Origin: Stereocaulon alpinum
Taxonomy: Eukaryota; Ascomycota; Lecanoromycetes; Lecanorales; Stereocaulaceae
Assembly: GCA_018257865.1 (NCBI GenBank)
Contig: JAEUBA010000205.1
Span: 1-25,846, forward strand
Direction of reading: 5' to 3'
Length of the DNA: 25,846 nt
The notes beneath the pieces are model-generated. The model was not told the DNA's origin. It saw only the letters and a program-made list of their open reading frames with translations, and ran no database searches. The first letter of the stretch is position 1. Each line of letters starts with the position of its first letter. Shown piece by piece: positions 1-10,298 of the stretch. Both the position numbers and the translations under genes were made by a program.

Positions 1-120
1 CCCTAACCCTAACCCTAACCCTAACCCTAACCCTAACCCTAACCCTAACCCTAACCCTAACCCTAACCCTAACCCTAACCCTAACCCTAACCCTAACCCT
101 AACCCTAACCCTAACCCTAA
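1..120. repeat. Telomere, 20 x CCCTAA
   Basis: Twenty uninterrupted CCCTAA units, equal to TTAGGG on the G-rich strand, start at base 1 and end at base 120. This is the standard repeat of filamentous fungi (and vertebrates), and its position marks the physical left end of a chromosome. The repeat meets helicase coding sequence directly at base 121 with no telomere-associated spacer. Confidence 0.98.
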
Positions 121-3100
121 GATCTTCTTAGTCCCGATTCGGAACGTTGAGTATCTAATACCGGATATTAGGCCGACTAGTAGCTTCTCGAAGGACCTTT
201 AGTCGATTTGAGCTAATCCCAATAAGGTTCAGCCACTGAGGTTCGATTCGGGGTGGTAGTGTAGCGGTAAGGTAAACGAGTTGAGTTTCTAGTAACCCGA
301 GCTGACTGAGCTTTCGAAGTTTAGGCCGGAAATCAGGCGTACTAGCGAGGATAACGTGACATTCGTCGACTATAATTCGATCCAATCGATTCTGAACTCG
401 CTGCCGTCGAACGAATTCAAAAAATCGAGTAGTAGTCGCGGATTCCATAGTGATTAGTAGAATTCTTCCGGGGGCCGAGGTAGTATTAGCGTCCCAAATA
501 GTAACTCGTAACCCTAGCTCCTCAGCTCGGCGTTTCAGGTCTCCTCGAAGTGAGAGAAGAGGAACTATAACGATAGTAAGTTGATCTGAGGATAATATCA
601 AAGCGGGTAGAAGGAATAGTAGACTCTTCCCGCGTCCAGTGGCCATAATCACTAGTATAGGACTAGTACCGGATAATATAGCTCGTAAAGCAGGCTCCTG
701 AAGACCTCGAAAGCTTTTATCAGGCCCGAAATATCTTCGAAACTCAGTAAGTAAGTCGATTTTCTGGAGTTGCTTCCACCGTAGAATTTCGTGCCTCGCT
801 TGATTTTTCTCTATAGATATAGTAGTATCTTGCTGAGAAAGAGTACTCTTATATAGATAGAATCGGTGGAGCCAAGTACTGAGTTGGTAGAATTTCGTAC
901 GTCGATCTTCGGTCTGCCCCGGTAATTCGGTAGTGTTTCGAGCGTAGATATTGCCGGCGGTACCAGTGATATGGCCAGCCTGGAGGTCCTCGATGTTATC
1001 CTCTATATCGATATTGAATTCGGCTTCCGGGTCGAGATCTTTCGAGATAAGCGAGGTTAGAGTCGAATCTTTAAGGTATTTTCGAAGAATAGCGATAATA
1101 ATATGTCTCCACTTCGAAAGGGAAATATTCGACCCTAATCGACCTGAAAATTCGCGAAGTAAAAGTCGACTGATCTGGGTAGGCGTCCAGGTATTATACC
1201 GTTTCCAAAAGGGAACTTCCGGGTTAGAATTAATCTCCTCTAGATCCTCGTTGAATTCTAGGGTAGTCTGACGTCGAGGTCTCTTCCGAATAGGACTGGG
1301 AAGGTCTTGGGTAGGATTACTAACTTTTTCAGGCCATAGAAAATAGCTAGAATCAGCTAGGGTTGAATTTTCGTCGAGAAGTAGTCGAATATTCGTCTCG
1401 AATGGGATCACCAGCCATAGATAGTAGACAACGAGCTCGGATACCTCTCCCGGTAGATATCGATGGATAATTTTCGGCTTTGCTGATATCGAATAGCCTT
1501 TATGGTAGCCGGTAACGAAGGTAATTAGCCCTTTTTCTAGGAATAATCCTCGAAGACCACCGTATTCACTATTCTTATAGCGAATACTAAGAAGCTCGGG
1601 GCTCCTAGCAGGGCCACCGCCGGTAAGGTGAAAGAGGAGTAGCAGTAGATCCTTGAATCGCCGAATTTTTAGAAAGTAAGTATCGATCCGAGTAGTATTC
1701 CAGATAATATTCGCTGAACCTCGGTGGTATTCCTGAAGAAATTGACTTGAGAAGGCTTTGTTTCGGAGAATTCGACTATATAGCCACTTGGTAGCGTCGA
1801 ATAGCTGGGTATTTCGTTGGTCTTCTAAGAAAAACCAGTCGATTTCGTCGTTTCGAGGATTGTCCACCAGGTTTTCGAGCTGAATAGTAGGTAATTCCCT
1901 CGGATCGTCAGAGTTAAGTAGTAATAAATCCTCGAAAAGTATGGATCGGGCCTCAGTAGTGATATCCTGAACGAATTCCCGCAGTTGATCGATAGCTATC
2001 GAGATATCTTCGTAGAATAGCTCATCGCCTATCCAGTCTAAGGAGCCGACTTCTGAGGTATTATATCGAATAGTAAGTCCGTATGATCTGAGCTTCGATA
2101 TCCAGTTGAACGGAGTTGGTAGACTGTTGAATTCCGTTAGGGTAAGCCATTTCTGGGTATACTCCTTAGTGACTTCCCAATAGGATTTCGCCCGGGGGTC
2201 TTCCGGTTTTGGATATATCTTCTTTAGCCGATTATGAGTATTGTAGGCTTTTTGGAGAACGAGAAACCGACTGGTAGTAATGATACTACTGAGGATAGAA
2301 GTATATTCCTTTGCCGTTCGCCAGGTATCTTGCTCAGTAAGGCCGAGAACAGCTAACCCACTGATAAGGGGGCTCGAATATTCGGTATCGGTAAAGTGGT
2401 CGTCAAGAAGGCTTATCAGGAAGTCTAATAGTAGGTCTTGGAATCGAATATCGTGCGTAGGAGTCTCGGTATCGTCTGAGTTATCAGAGTTCTCAGGTAT
2501 TTCACTATAAGATATATTAGTAAAGAGTAATACTAACTTCTAAGAAAATGCAACTTACCTATTAAGAAATTGAGATACTTTAGATACTAGTTCCTGAAGA
2601 AAGTCCTGCTGTCTTGAAGATAGTCGATACTCTGGCCGATCCTCAAGCTCCAGCGTCCAGGTCCTTAGAATATAGGTAATAATTCGAATCCAGGTAGTAG
2701 TATATCGGTTAATAGTAGCTGGTAATAGCTGACTGTTAAGCGGTTTCTGGTTAGAAAGCTCACCGGTTTCTTTTCGATTCACGTATTCTAGGGAAGCCAG
2801 CCCGATAACCTCGCGTCGACTAGTCTGCTGAGCTCGAGAAATTAGACGTTTGGTAGCTATGATAATAGTGCTGAGGATAGTATCGTCTTCAGTAGGGTTT
2901 TCAGTACGAGGAAGGGTAATCCAGGCCCGAATTATCGGTTTTTCGAATTTGCTGAGGTGTTTCACCCAACCGGCACGGTCTAGCCAGGCGTTCGGCTCGA
3001 GTCGACTAGGACTAGACTGAATTTGGCTATTAGTAGCTTCAGTGGCTTCCCTAAGTCGGATATCTAGCTGCTGCGACCCTAACTCGAATATTTGAGCTTG

Positions 3101-3619
3101 ATTCGGCGAGCTAGGCCTATTCGGGTCTTCCGTAGGATCTAGAACCTCGAAATGTTGTTGATCCGGACCAGCAGTAAAGAATCGTTGGCAATAAATATCA
3201 GATTTCCATAGTCGACTAGCAGCAGTATCAGTAGTAGTAGAAAACCGCTGCCCGGGTTTTCGAGGATTCTTCCAGCTATGAGTAGCTTTTAGGTGCCGAT
3301 ATAGGGGTCGAATGTCGGTATATATCTGGTTGCAGGGAGTCGACTGGTCGGCACTGGTAGCGAGACATTTATAGCTCGAAGAGAAAACCGGTAGGTAGGG
3401 AATCGGTGGAATAGTTAGAGTAGGATAGATAACTAAGTCGGTATAAAGGGCTAAGCTATATATAGCTAGCTGATTTCGATTATCCGAAGATATATCCTGG
3501 TGTAGTCGATCGAGGTGGCCTCGTAAAGCGGTGGTTTTGATAGCGTAGGAGTGAGTTTTGCAAATAAGAACGTTATATTCACTGAGGTAAGTAAATACTT
3601 GGTTGAAAAGCTTCTCCAT
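121..3619 (-). pseudogene. Telomere-linked RecQ-type helicase, copy 1, truncated by the telomere
   Basis: Exon 1 runs from ATG 3619-3617 to 2559, and exon 2 from 2504 toward the telomere. Exon 2 is open until a TAG at 157-155; copy 2 has CAG at the same place, and homology to copy 2 continues degenerately to base 121. Visible in order: an N-terminal C2H2-like region typical of fungal TLH/orsD-type proteins, a central tyrosine-recombinase-like region, then RecQ motifs I (ATGRGKS), Ia, II (DECH) and III (TATLPP). Motifs IV-VI and the zinc-binding C terminus are missing, so it cannot be a working helicase. No ATG, GTG or TTG occurs in frame between 2504 and the GTG at 1867, so exon 2 depends on splicing to exon 1. 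The family is linked to telomere recombination and maintenance; that role is from the family, not from this sequence. Confidence 0.88.
2505..2558 (-). other. 54-bp intron in TLH copy 1
   Basis: On the minus strand the donor is GTAAGT at 2558-2553, the branch-like element is TTTACTAAT and the acceptor is TTATAG ending at 2505. Exon 1 ends with two bases of a codon (AG), and joining to T at 2504 gives AGT, which keeps the helicase frame open. The same intron, 55 bp long, is in copy 2 with identical phase. Confidence 0.85.
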
Positions 3620-3680
3620 AGTAAAAGTAGATAGTAAAGTGATAGAGAAGAAGTGAGGAAGAAGAGGGAAGAGAGAACTC

Positions 3681-3687
3681 TTATATA
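3681..3687 (-). promoter_or_regulatory. TATA box of TLH copy 1
   Basis: TATATAA on the minus strand lies about 62 bp before the ATG at 3619, followed by a pyrimidine-rich stretch on the coding strand. The same box and spacing are in copy 2 (9593-9587). Confidence 0.5.
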
Positions 3688-3740
3688 ATTCGAAAATATT
3701 AAGAAAATATCCTCTAAGAGTGGCGGGGTTTTATAAAGTA

Positions 3741-3770
3741 GCGGGGTGGCGGGGTGGCGGGGTGCGGGGT
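3741..3770 (+). repeat. G-rich minisatellite upstream of TLH copy 1
   Basis: Repeats of GGGGTGGC on the plus strand. The matching site in copy 2 (9625-9698) is longer and more varied. The run of G blocks could fold as a G-quadruplex (inference). Confidence 0.7.
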
Positions 3771-3950
3771 TTAGATTAAGTGTACTTCCTAAGTAACTAA
3801 GTATTAAATCCTAGAGGTCTCTATAGATTCTAGACCGTACTAGTCCTATCTATATTAATTAACCCGAAAGATAAATGATATAGTCTATAACTATTACTTA
3901 TTAGTAATAGGTGGTTACTGGTAGAAGGTGTTATACGCTTCTAACTCCGA

Positions 3951-4305
3951 GTAAGGAGCGGTTCTTACTTATAGCCCTAACTTCTCCGCAACCATCCTAC
4001 CGAATTTTATAATTTTTGGTGCGTTAGAAAGCCCTTCTCTTTCTCTGTCAGCCTATATATTTTTTATAATTTCATAATATTATTTAAGTTAGAGGAAGAA
4101 GGTTAATATCTAGGCCTAAGGGAATAACTGCGGGTAAGGAAAGCGCCCTACTTATAACCCTAGTTTCTCGGCAACCCCCCGACCGAATTTTATAATTTTT
4201 AGTGCGTTAGAAAGCCCTCCTCTTTAGCTACGAGATCGTATATCTTATATAATTTCATAATAATATTCAGGTTTGAGGAAGAAGGTGGAAAATCTGGCCC
4301 GGGAG
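3951..4305 (-). repeat. Two ~170-bp direct repeats in the TLH copy 1 5' region
   Basis: Two tandem, diverged units (about 3951-4122 and 4134-4305) share the core GAATTTTATAATTTTT, then GCGTTAGAAAGCCC, a TATA-rich stretch, ATTTCATAATA and GAGGAAGAAGG. The pair recurs in copy 2, so there are four copies in the window. They contain no convincing ORF. Confidence 0.75.
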
Positions 4306-4550
4306 ATCGACCACTAGAATTAAGGTTAGGAACATCAGAATCCGACTTTCTTACAACACCAACAACTTTTTATTAATATATCTGAATTATATATATCAGA
4401 CCTGTAAATTGTAGAGCTCGCCGGGGCGAACATTTCTTATATTTTTTTTTCCAAAAGATTACTACTAGATCTAGTAAGAACTCAATTTAAAGTCTGAGCT
4501 GAACTCAATTCGATTTTGCTAGACCGGTACTAAAATTTGTATGGGGTTTG

Positions 4551-4575
4551 AGCTGAACTCAAGTTGAGTTCAGCT
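4551..4575. repeat. Terminal palindrome of TLH copy 1
   Basis: A 12-bp perfect inverted repeat (AGCTGAACTCAA and its complement) with a single central base. It ends 16 bp before homology with copy 2 stops. Copy 2 has a palindrome of the same size and place with different arm bases. Confidence 0.85.
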
Positions 4576-4591
4576 TGGAATTAGTGATAGG

Positions 4592-4894
4592 GCTATACGA
4601 CTCCGGGTTAACTCCGGGCTATACTACTTCGGGTTCTACCGGGTTTACTTCGGGCTATTCTATATCGGGTTATACCGGGTTATACTATATCGGGTTCTAC
4701 CGGGTTTACTTCGGGTTATACTACTACTACTTCTTCTATTACTACTTCGCGTTAGACTCTTTTTACCTTTTCTTCTTCGCTTTTAGATATTTATAAGGAG
4801 AACTTATCGATTCCTATATATATAAGACCTAGAACTATCCCCAAATCTTGCTAATACCCTATATAACTCCTATTTATTCCACCCAACTCGATAT
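4592..4894. other. Low-complexity spacer between TLH units
   Basis: From 4592 to about 4745 the plus strand is an imperfect tandem array built on CGGGTT(A/C)TACT and CGGGTTCTACCGGGTTTACTT blocks, then TACTACTACTTCTTC. A plus-strand reading frame here is only a product of the repeat. The rest to 4894 is AT-rich and presumably holds the 3' end of TLH copy 2. No gene is visible. Confidence 0.6.
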
Positions 4895-6850
4895 CTATGC
4901 GAAAATCCAAAAGAATCGACATAATTCGTTAGTCTCGATATCGATAACCTGAACCTTTCGCCCTAAAAATACTACCAAGTCTTCGGGAGACTTATAAGTA
5001 ATCCCGTATTTCTGGGCTTCCTGAATAACCCAACTCTTATAGTCAATCCAGTCAGTCTCGATACTAGTAGCGAGAAAATCGACGAGTATCGACGGATATC
5101 CACATATAGCTCCTGGAATTCGCTGGAATCGACCTTCAGAAATAGCCCTATATTTAGAACAAATCGATTGGGGTAGTCCGCAGGTAAAGCAGCCCGAATA
5201 AGGCTCGAAACGGATGGTATTTCGAATAAAATCCCGGTTTTTTCGACTTTTTTCGGCGTTTTCGTCCGTGCAGCTACCTAGACTATGCTCTATACCGTCT
5301 AGCGGGCACCTATTATTATAAGCGACTAGTTTTTCAACTAGATCGGTTATTTTTAAGGCCTGGCGAGCCCGATTTTCGAGGAGATCGAGCTTAATATCTC
5401 GTTTTTCCTTCGAAATCCGCTCGAATTCCCGGATATCAGACTCCGATATAGCGGGCTCGATAATATTCGACTGAGATAGATCGATATTAGCCGAATTAGA
5501 CTGAGGGCTAGCTATTTCCGAGCTAGCTAGCCTGCAGATATCGCACTTTTCCTCCTTCTCCTCGCAATTTTCTCGATCTTCTCGGCCGTCCATTACCCGA
5601 TCTAGTATAGCTCGACGGCAGCCACTAGTAGACGTATATTCGAGTAGATCCTCAGTAGTAGCCTGCTTACTATTAGAATCGATAAGTAGAATAGCCTCGC
5701 TAGCGATATTATCTCTTCCGGCTCGACCGCTTTCTTGGACGTAATCTAGTAAATCACCCCGAAATCGAAAGTGAATTACTACTCGAATAGTAGGTCGATC
5801 GAACCCTAACCCTAGGGCGCTAGTAGCGGCGAATAGCTGGTGGTTTCCGGAGCTAAAATCTTTAAGAATCGCCTCCTTTTTCGTAGTATCTTCGATATCT
5901 CGGTAGTATATAGAGCACCCGAGGAGGTTTCCGACCCGCTTAGTAAGCGCTATAGTACCGCAATAGACTATAATCTGATTCGGTAGCGGATACTGCGTTG
6001 ATTTGGCTCGAATAATAGCTAGAAGTCGACTTTCCTGCTCTCGATTCGGAATATCGAGTACCTGATACCGGATATTCGACCGAGTAGTAGATTCTCGAAG
6101 GACTTTTAGTCGATTTGAGCTAATCCCAATTAGGTTAAGCCACTGAGGTTCGATTTGGGGTGGTAAAGTAGCGGTAAGGTAAACGAGTTGAGTTTCTAAT
6201 AGCCCTAGCTGATTAAGCTTTCGAATTTTCGGCCGAAAATTAGGCGTGCTAGCGAGAATCACGTGACACTCGTCAACTATAATTCGATCTAATCGATTTT
6301 GAACCCGTTGGCGTCGGACGAATTCAAAAAATCGAGTAGTAGTCGCGGATTCGATAGTAATTAGTAGAATCCTTCCGGGGGCTAAGGTAGTATTAGCGTC
6401 CCAAATAGATACCCTTAACCCTAACTCCTCAGCTCGGCGTTTTAGGTCTCCTCGAAGTGAAAGAAGAGGGACTATAACGATGGTAAGTTGATCCGAGGAT
6501 AATATTAAGGCGGGTAAAAGGAATAGGAGACTCTTCCCGCGTCCAGTAGCCATAATTACTAGTATAGGACTAGTACCGGATAATATAGCTCGTATAGCAG
6601 GCTCCTGAAGTCCTCGGAAGCTTTTCTCAGGACCGAAATATCTTCGAAACTCGGTAAGTAAGTCGATTTTCTGCAGTTGTTTCCACTGAAGAATATCGTG
6701 CCTCGCTTGACTTTTTTCTATAGATATAGTAGTATCTCCCTGAGAAATAGTACTTTTAAATAGATAGAATCGGTGGAGCCAAGTACTAAGTTGGTAGAAT
6801 TTCGTACGGCGATCTTCGGTCTGCCCCGGTAATTCGGTAGTGTTTCGAGC

Positions 6851-7513
6851 GTAGATATTGCCGGCGGTACCAGTGATATGGCCAGCCTGGAGGTCCTCGA
6901 TGTTATCCTCTATATCGATATTGAATTCGGCTTCCGGGTCGAGATCTTTCGAGATAAGCGAGGTTAGGGTTAAATCTTTAAGATATTTCCGAAGGATAGC
7001 AATAATAATATGTCTCCACTTCGAAAGGGAAATATTCGACCCTAATCGACCTAAAAATTCGCGAAGTAATAGTCGACTAATCTGGCTAGGCGTCCAGGTA
7101 TTATAGCGTTTCCAAAAAGGAACTTCGGGGTTAGAGTTAATATCCTCGAGATCTTCGTTATATTCTAGGGTAGTCTGGCGGCGAGGCCTTTTCCGAATAG
7201 GGCTAGGAAGGTCTTGGCTCGAGTTACTAGCTTTTTCAGGCCAAAGGAAATAGCTAGAATCGGCTAGGGTAGAACTTTCGTCGAGAAGTAGTCGAATATT
7301 CGTCTCAAAAGGGATTACCAGCCATAGATAATAGACGACTAGCTCGGATACCTCTTTAGGTATATATCGGTGAATAATCTTAGGCTTTGCTGATATCGAA
7401 TAGCCTTTGTGGTAGCCGGTAACGAAGGAAATTAACCCTTTTTCTAGGAATAACCCTCGAAGACCTCCGTATTCACTATTCTTATAGCGAATACTAAGAA
7501 GCTCTGGGCTCCT
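6851..7513 (-). other. Tyrosine-recombinase-like catalytic region in TLH copy 2
   Basis: Reading the protein: R in PARSPELLSIRY (codon 7513-7511), K in YHKGYS (7408-7406) followed by KIIHRYIPKEV, R-H in SKWRHII (7015-7010), H in AGHITG (6880-6878) and Y in NIYAR (6853-6851). The H-to-Y distance is 9 residues, as in phage-integrase/XerD-type enzymes. The R-to-H gap is 45 residues, longer than usual, filled by an acidic insert. The first residue of the usual HxxR is S. Copy 1 keeps all five residues. Fold assignment is inference from motif order. Confidence 0.5.
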
Positions 7514-8411
7514 AGCAGGGCCACCGCCGGTAAGGTGAAAGAGTAGTAGTAGTAGATCCTTAAATCGCCGGATTTTTAGGAAATAAGTATCGATCCGAGT
7601 AGTATTCCATATAATATCGGCTGATCCTCGGTGATATTCCTGAAGGAATTGACTTGAAAAGGCTTTATTCCGAAGAATTCGACTATATAGCCACTTAGTA
7701 GCGTCGAAAAGCTGGGTATTTCGCTGATCTTCTAGGAAAAACCAGTCGATTTCGTCGTTCCGAGGATTATCCACTAGATTTTCGAGCTGAATAGTAGGTA
7801 AATCCCTTAGATCTTCAGGGTCTAGTAGTAATAGATCCTCGAAAATTAGGTTTCGGGCCTCAGTAGTAATATCCTGAACGAATTCCCGCAGTTGATCGAT
7901 AGATATTGAGATATCTTCGTAGAATAGCTCATCTCCTATCCAGTCTAAGGAGCCGACTTCTGAGGTATTATATCGAATAGTAAGGCCGTACGATCTAAGC
8001 TTCGATATCCAGTTAAACGGAGTAGGTAGGCTATTAAATTCCGTTAGGGTAAGCGTTTTCTGGGTATATTCCTTAGTTATTTCCCAGTAGGATTTAGCCC
8101 GGGGGTCTTCCGGTTTCGAATATATCTTCTTTAACCTATTATGAGTATTATAGGCCTTTTGGAGGACGAGAAACCGGCTGGTAGTAATAATACTACTGAG
8201 AATAGGAGTATATTCCTTTGCCGTTCGCCAGGTATCTTGCTCAGTAAGACCGAGAATAGCTAAACTACTAATAAGCGGGCTCGAATATTCGGTATCGGTA
8301 AAGTAATCGTCGAGTAGGCTTATTAGGAAGTCTAATAGTAGGTCTTGAATCCGAATATCCGCCGTAGGAGTTTCGGTATCGTCTGAGCTATCAGAGTTCT
8401 CGGGTATTTCA

Positions 8412-8466
8412 CTATAAGATATATTAGTAAATAGTAATATAACTATAAAAATCAACTCTAACTTAC
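8412..8466 (-). other. 55-bp intron in TLH copy 2
   Basis: Donor GTAAGT begins at 8466, a TTTACTAAT branch-like element follows and the acceptor TTATAG ends at 8412. It matches the copy 1 intron in position and phase. The intron has no stop in the exon 2 frame, so the open frame extends back through it to 8455. Confidence 0.85.
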
Positions 8467-9586
8467 CTAACCCTAAATTGAGAGACTTCTGATACTAGTT
8501 CCTGTAGAAAATCCTACTGTTTCGAAAGTAGTCGATACTCCGGCCGATCCTCAAGCTCCAGGACAGGTCCTTAGGATATAGCTAATAATTCGAACCCAGG
8601 TAGTAGTATATCGGTTGATAGTAGCTGGTAATAGCTGACTATTAAGCGGTTTCTGATTAGAACTCTCGCCGGTTTCTTTTCGATTCACATATTCGAGAGA
8701 AGCTAGACCGATAACCTCGCGTCGACTAGTCTGCTGAGCTCGAGAAATAAGACGTTTAGTAGCTATAATAATAGTACTAAGGATAGCGTCTTCTTTAGTA
8801 GGGTTTTCGGTAGGAGGAAGGGTAATCCAGGCCCGAATCGTCCATTTTTCGAATTTACCGAGGTGTCTCACCCAGCCAGCACGGTCTAGCCAGGCGTTCG
8901 GCTCTAGTCGACTAGGACTAGACTGAATTTGGCTATTAGTAGCTGCGGTAGCTTCTCTAAGTCGAATATCTAGCTGCTGTGAGCCTAATTCGAATATTCG
9001 GGCTTGACTTGGCGAGCTAGGCCTATTCGGGTCTTCCCTAGGGTCTAGAACTTCGAAATGTCGTTGATCCGGACCAGCAGTAAAGAATCGTTGACAGTAA
9101 ATATTAGCTTTCCATAGACTACTAGTAGTAGTAGTAGTAGTAGTAGAAAATCGTTGCCCGGGTTTTCGAGGATTCTTCCAGCTATGAGTAGCTTTTAGGT
9201 GTCGATATAAGGGACGAATATCGGTATATATTTGGTTGCAAGGAGTGGATTGATCGGCGCTAGTAGCGAGACACTTATAGCTTAAAGAGAAGACCGGTAG
9301 GTAAGGAATCGCTAGAATAATCGAGGTAGGATAGATAACTAAGTCGGTATAAAGGGCTAAGCTATATATAGCTAGCTGATTTCGATTATCTGAAGATATA
9401 TCTTGGTGGAGTCGATCTAGGTGACCTCGTAAAGCAGTAGTTTTAATAGCGTAGGAGTGAGTTTTGCAAATAAGAACGTTATATTCACTTAGGTAAGTAA
9501 ATACTTGGTTAAAAAGCTTATCCATAGCTAAAGTAGGTAGAGAAGTAATAGAGAAGAAGGTAGGAAGAAGGGGAAAGAGAGGAGTC

Positions 9587-9593
9587 TTATATA
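9587..9593 (-). promoter_or_regulatory. TATA box of TLH copy 2
   Basis: Minus-strand TATATAA, 62 bp before the ATG at 9525, followed by a CT-rich coding-strand tract. Placement equals copy 1. Confidence 0.5.
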
Positions 9594-9624
9594 AGTCGAA
9601 ATTATTAAGTGAATATTCTAGAAA

Positions 9625-9698
9625 GTGGCGAGGTGGCAAGGTGGTAAGGTGGCGAGGTGGCGAGGTAGCGAGGCGGTGGCGGGGTGGCGGGGTGGCGG
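9625..9698 (+). repeat. G-rich minisatellite upstream of TLH copy 2
   Basis: Tandem GG(T/C)GGCGAGGT and GGGGTGGC units. Its minus-strand translation (repeats of PPRH) extends the frame upstream of the TLH ATG, but this is probably non-coding because copy 1 does not preserve it. Confidence 0.7.
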
Positions 9699-10060
9699 GC
9701 AAGGAGTGCCTCTTACTCGTAACCCTTATTCCTCAGTAACCCCCCAGCCGAATTTTATAATTTTTAGCTCGTTAGAAAGCCCTTCTCTTTCTCTATTAGT
9801 CTATATACTTTTTTTAATTTCATAATACTATTTAGGTTGGAGGAAGGAGGCTGATCTCTAGGCCTAGAAGGTAGACTGCGGGTAAGGAAAGCCCCCCACT
9901 TATAACCCCGAATCCTTAGCAGCCCCCCGGCCGAATTTTATAATTTTTAGTGCGTTAGAAAGCCCTTCTCTTTCTCTATTATACCATATAAGTTTTATAA
10001 TTTCATAATAATATTCAGGGTTGAGGAAGAAGGTGGAAAATTAGGCCCGGGAGATCGACC
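9699..10060 (-). repeat. Two ~170-bp direct repeats in the TLH copy 2 5' region
   Basis: These are the counterparts of 3951-4305, with units about 9699-9865 and 9885-10060 and the same conserved core. In copy 2 the first unit follows the G-rich minisatellite directly, lacking the 180 bp present in copy 1. Confidence 0.75.
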
Positions 10061-10298
10061 GCTAGAATTAAGGTTAAGAACATCAGAATACAACTTTCTT
10101 GCAACATTAATAACTTTTTACCTATATATCTGAATTATATATATTAGACCTGTATGTTGTAGAGCTCGCTGAGGCGAACATTTCTTATATTTTAGTTTTT
10201 AAAAGTTTACTACTAGATCTAGTATCAACTCAATTTGAAATCTGAGTTCAACTCAATTCGATTTTGCTAGACCGGTACTAAAGTTTGTATGGGGTTTG

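Larger units (their letters stand above)
121..4591 (-). mobile_element. Telomere-linked helicase unit, copy 1 (cut off by the telomere)
   Basis: This is the first of two homologous units read toward the telomere. It holds a 5' region with a terminal palindrome, two ~170-bp direct repeats, a G-rich minisatellite and a TATA box, followed by a two-exon helicase gene that stops at the telomere. Homology with copy 2 runs to the shared sequence GGAATTAGTGATAGG (ending 4591 here and 10339 in copy 2), after which the flanks differ completely; that point is taken as the right boundary. Copy 1 has about 180 bp (3771-3950) absent from copy 2. Calling it mobile is inference. Confidence 0.6.
4895..9525 (-). 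pseudogene. Telomere-linked RecQ-type helicase with tyrosine-recombinase-like region, copy 2
   Basis: Exon 1 starts at ATG 9525-9523 and exon 2 runs 8411-4895. Exon 2 is entirely open (about 1,170 codons). RecQ features in order: ATGRGKS (about 6531-6552), PLLSL, DECH (about 6265-6276), TATLPP, the FAATSALGLGFDR motif V, QESGRAGRD motif VI, and four zinc-type cysteines ending CDIC. A C-terminal extension has a second cysteine cluster (CFTC, then SIC). The N terminus has C2H2-like segments (HLDRLH, HLKATH). Relative to copy 1 it has two lesions near the exon 1 end: a 2-bp deletion near 8560-8564 and CAG to TAG at 8516-8514. As assembled it would stop after about 324 residues (TGA at 8553-8551). 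Sequencing error at the 2-bp deletion cannot be excluded, but the TAG is independent. Confidence 0.85.

Noticed and set aside
4575..4796. Plus-strand 73-codon frame rich in Gly, Tyr and Phe
   Set aside because: It arises from the CGGGTT tandem repeat and has no counterpart in the other TLH unit.
5804..5817. CCCTAACCCTAGGG inside TLH copy 2 as an interstitial telomere
   Set aside because: On the minus strand it encodes the conserved helicase motif V region (ALGLGFDR), so the match is explained by coding.
9526..9702. N-terminal extension of the TLH copy 2 protein (PPRH repeats)
   Set aside because: It is a translation of the G-rich minisatellite upstream of the TATA box and of the ATG shared with copy 1.
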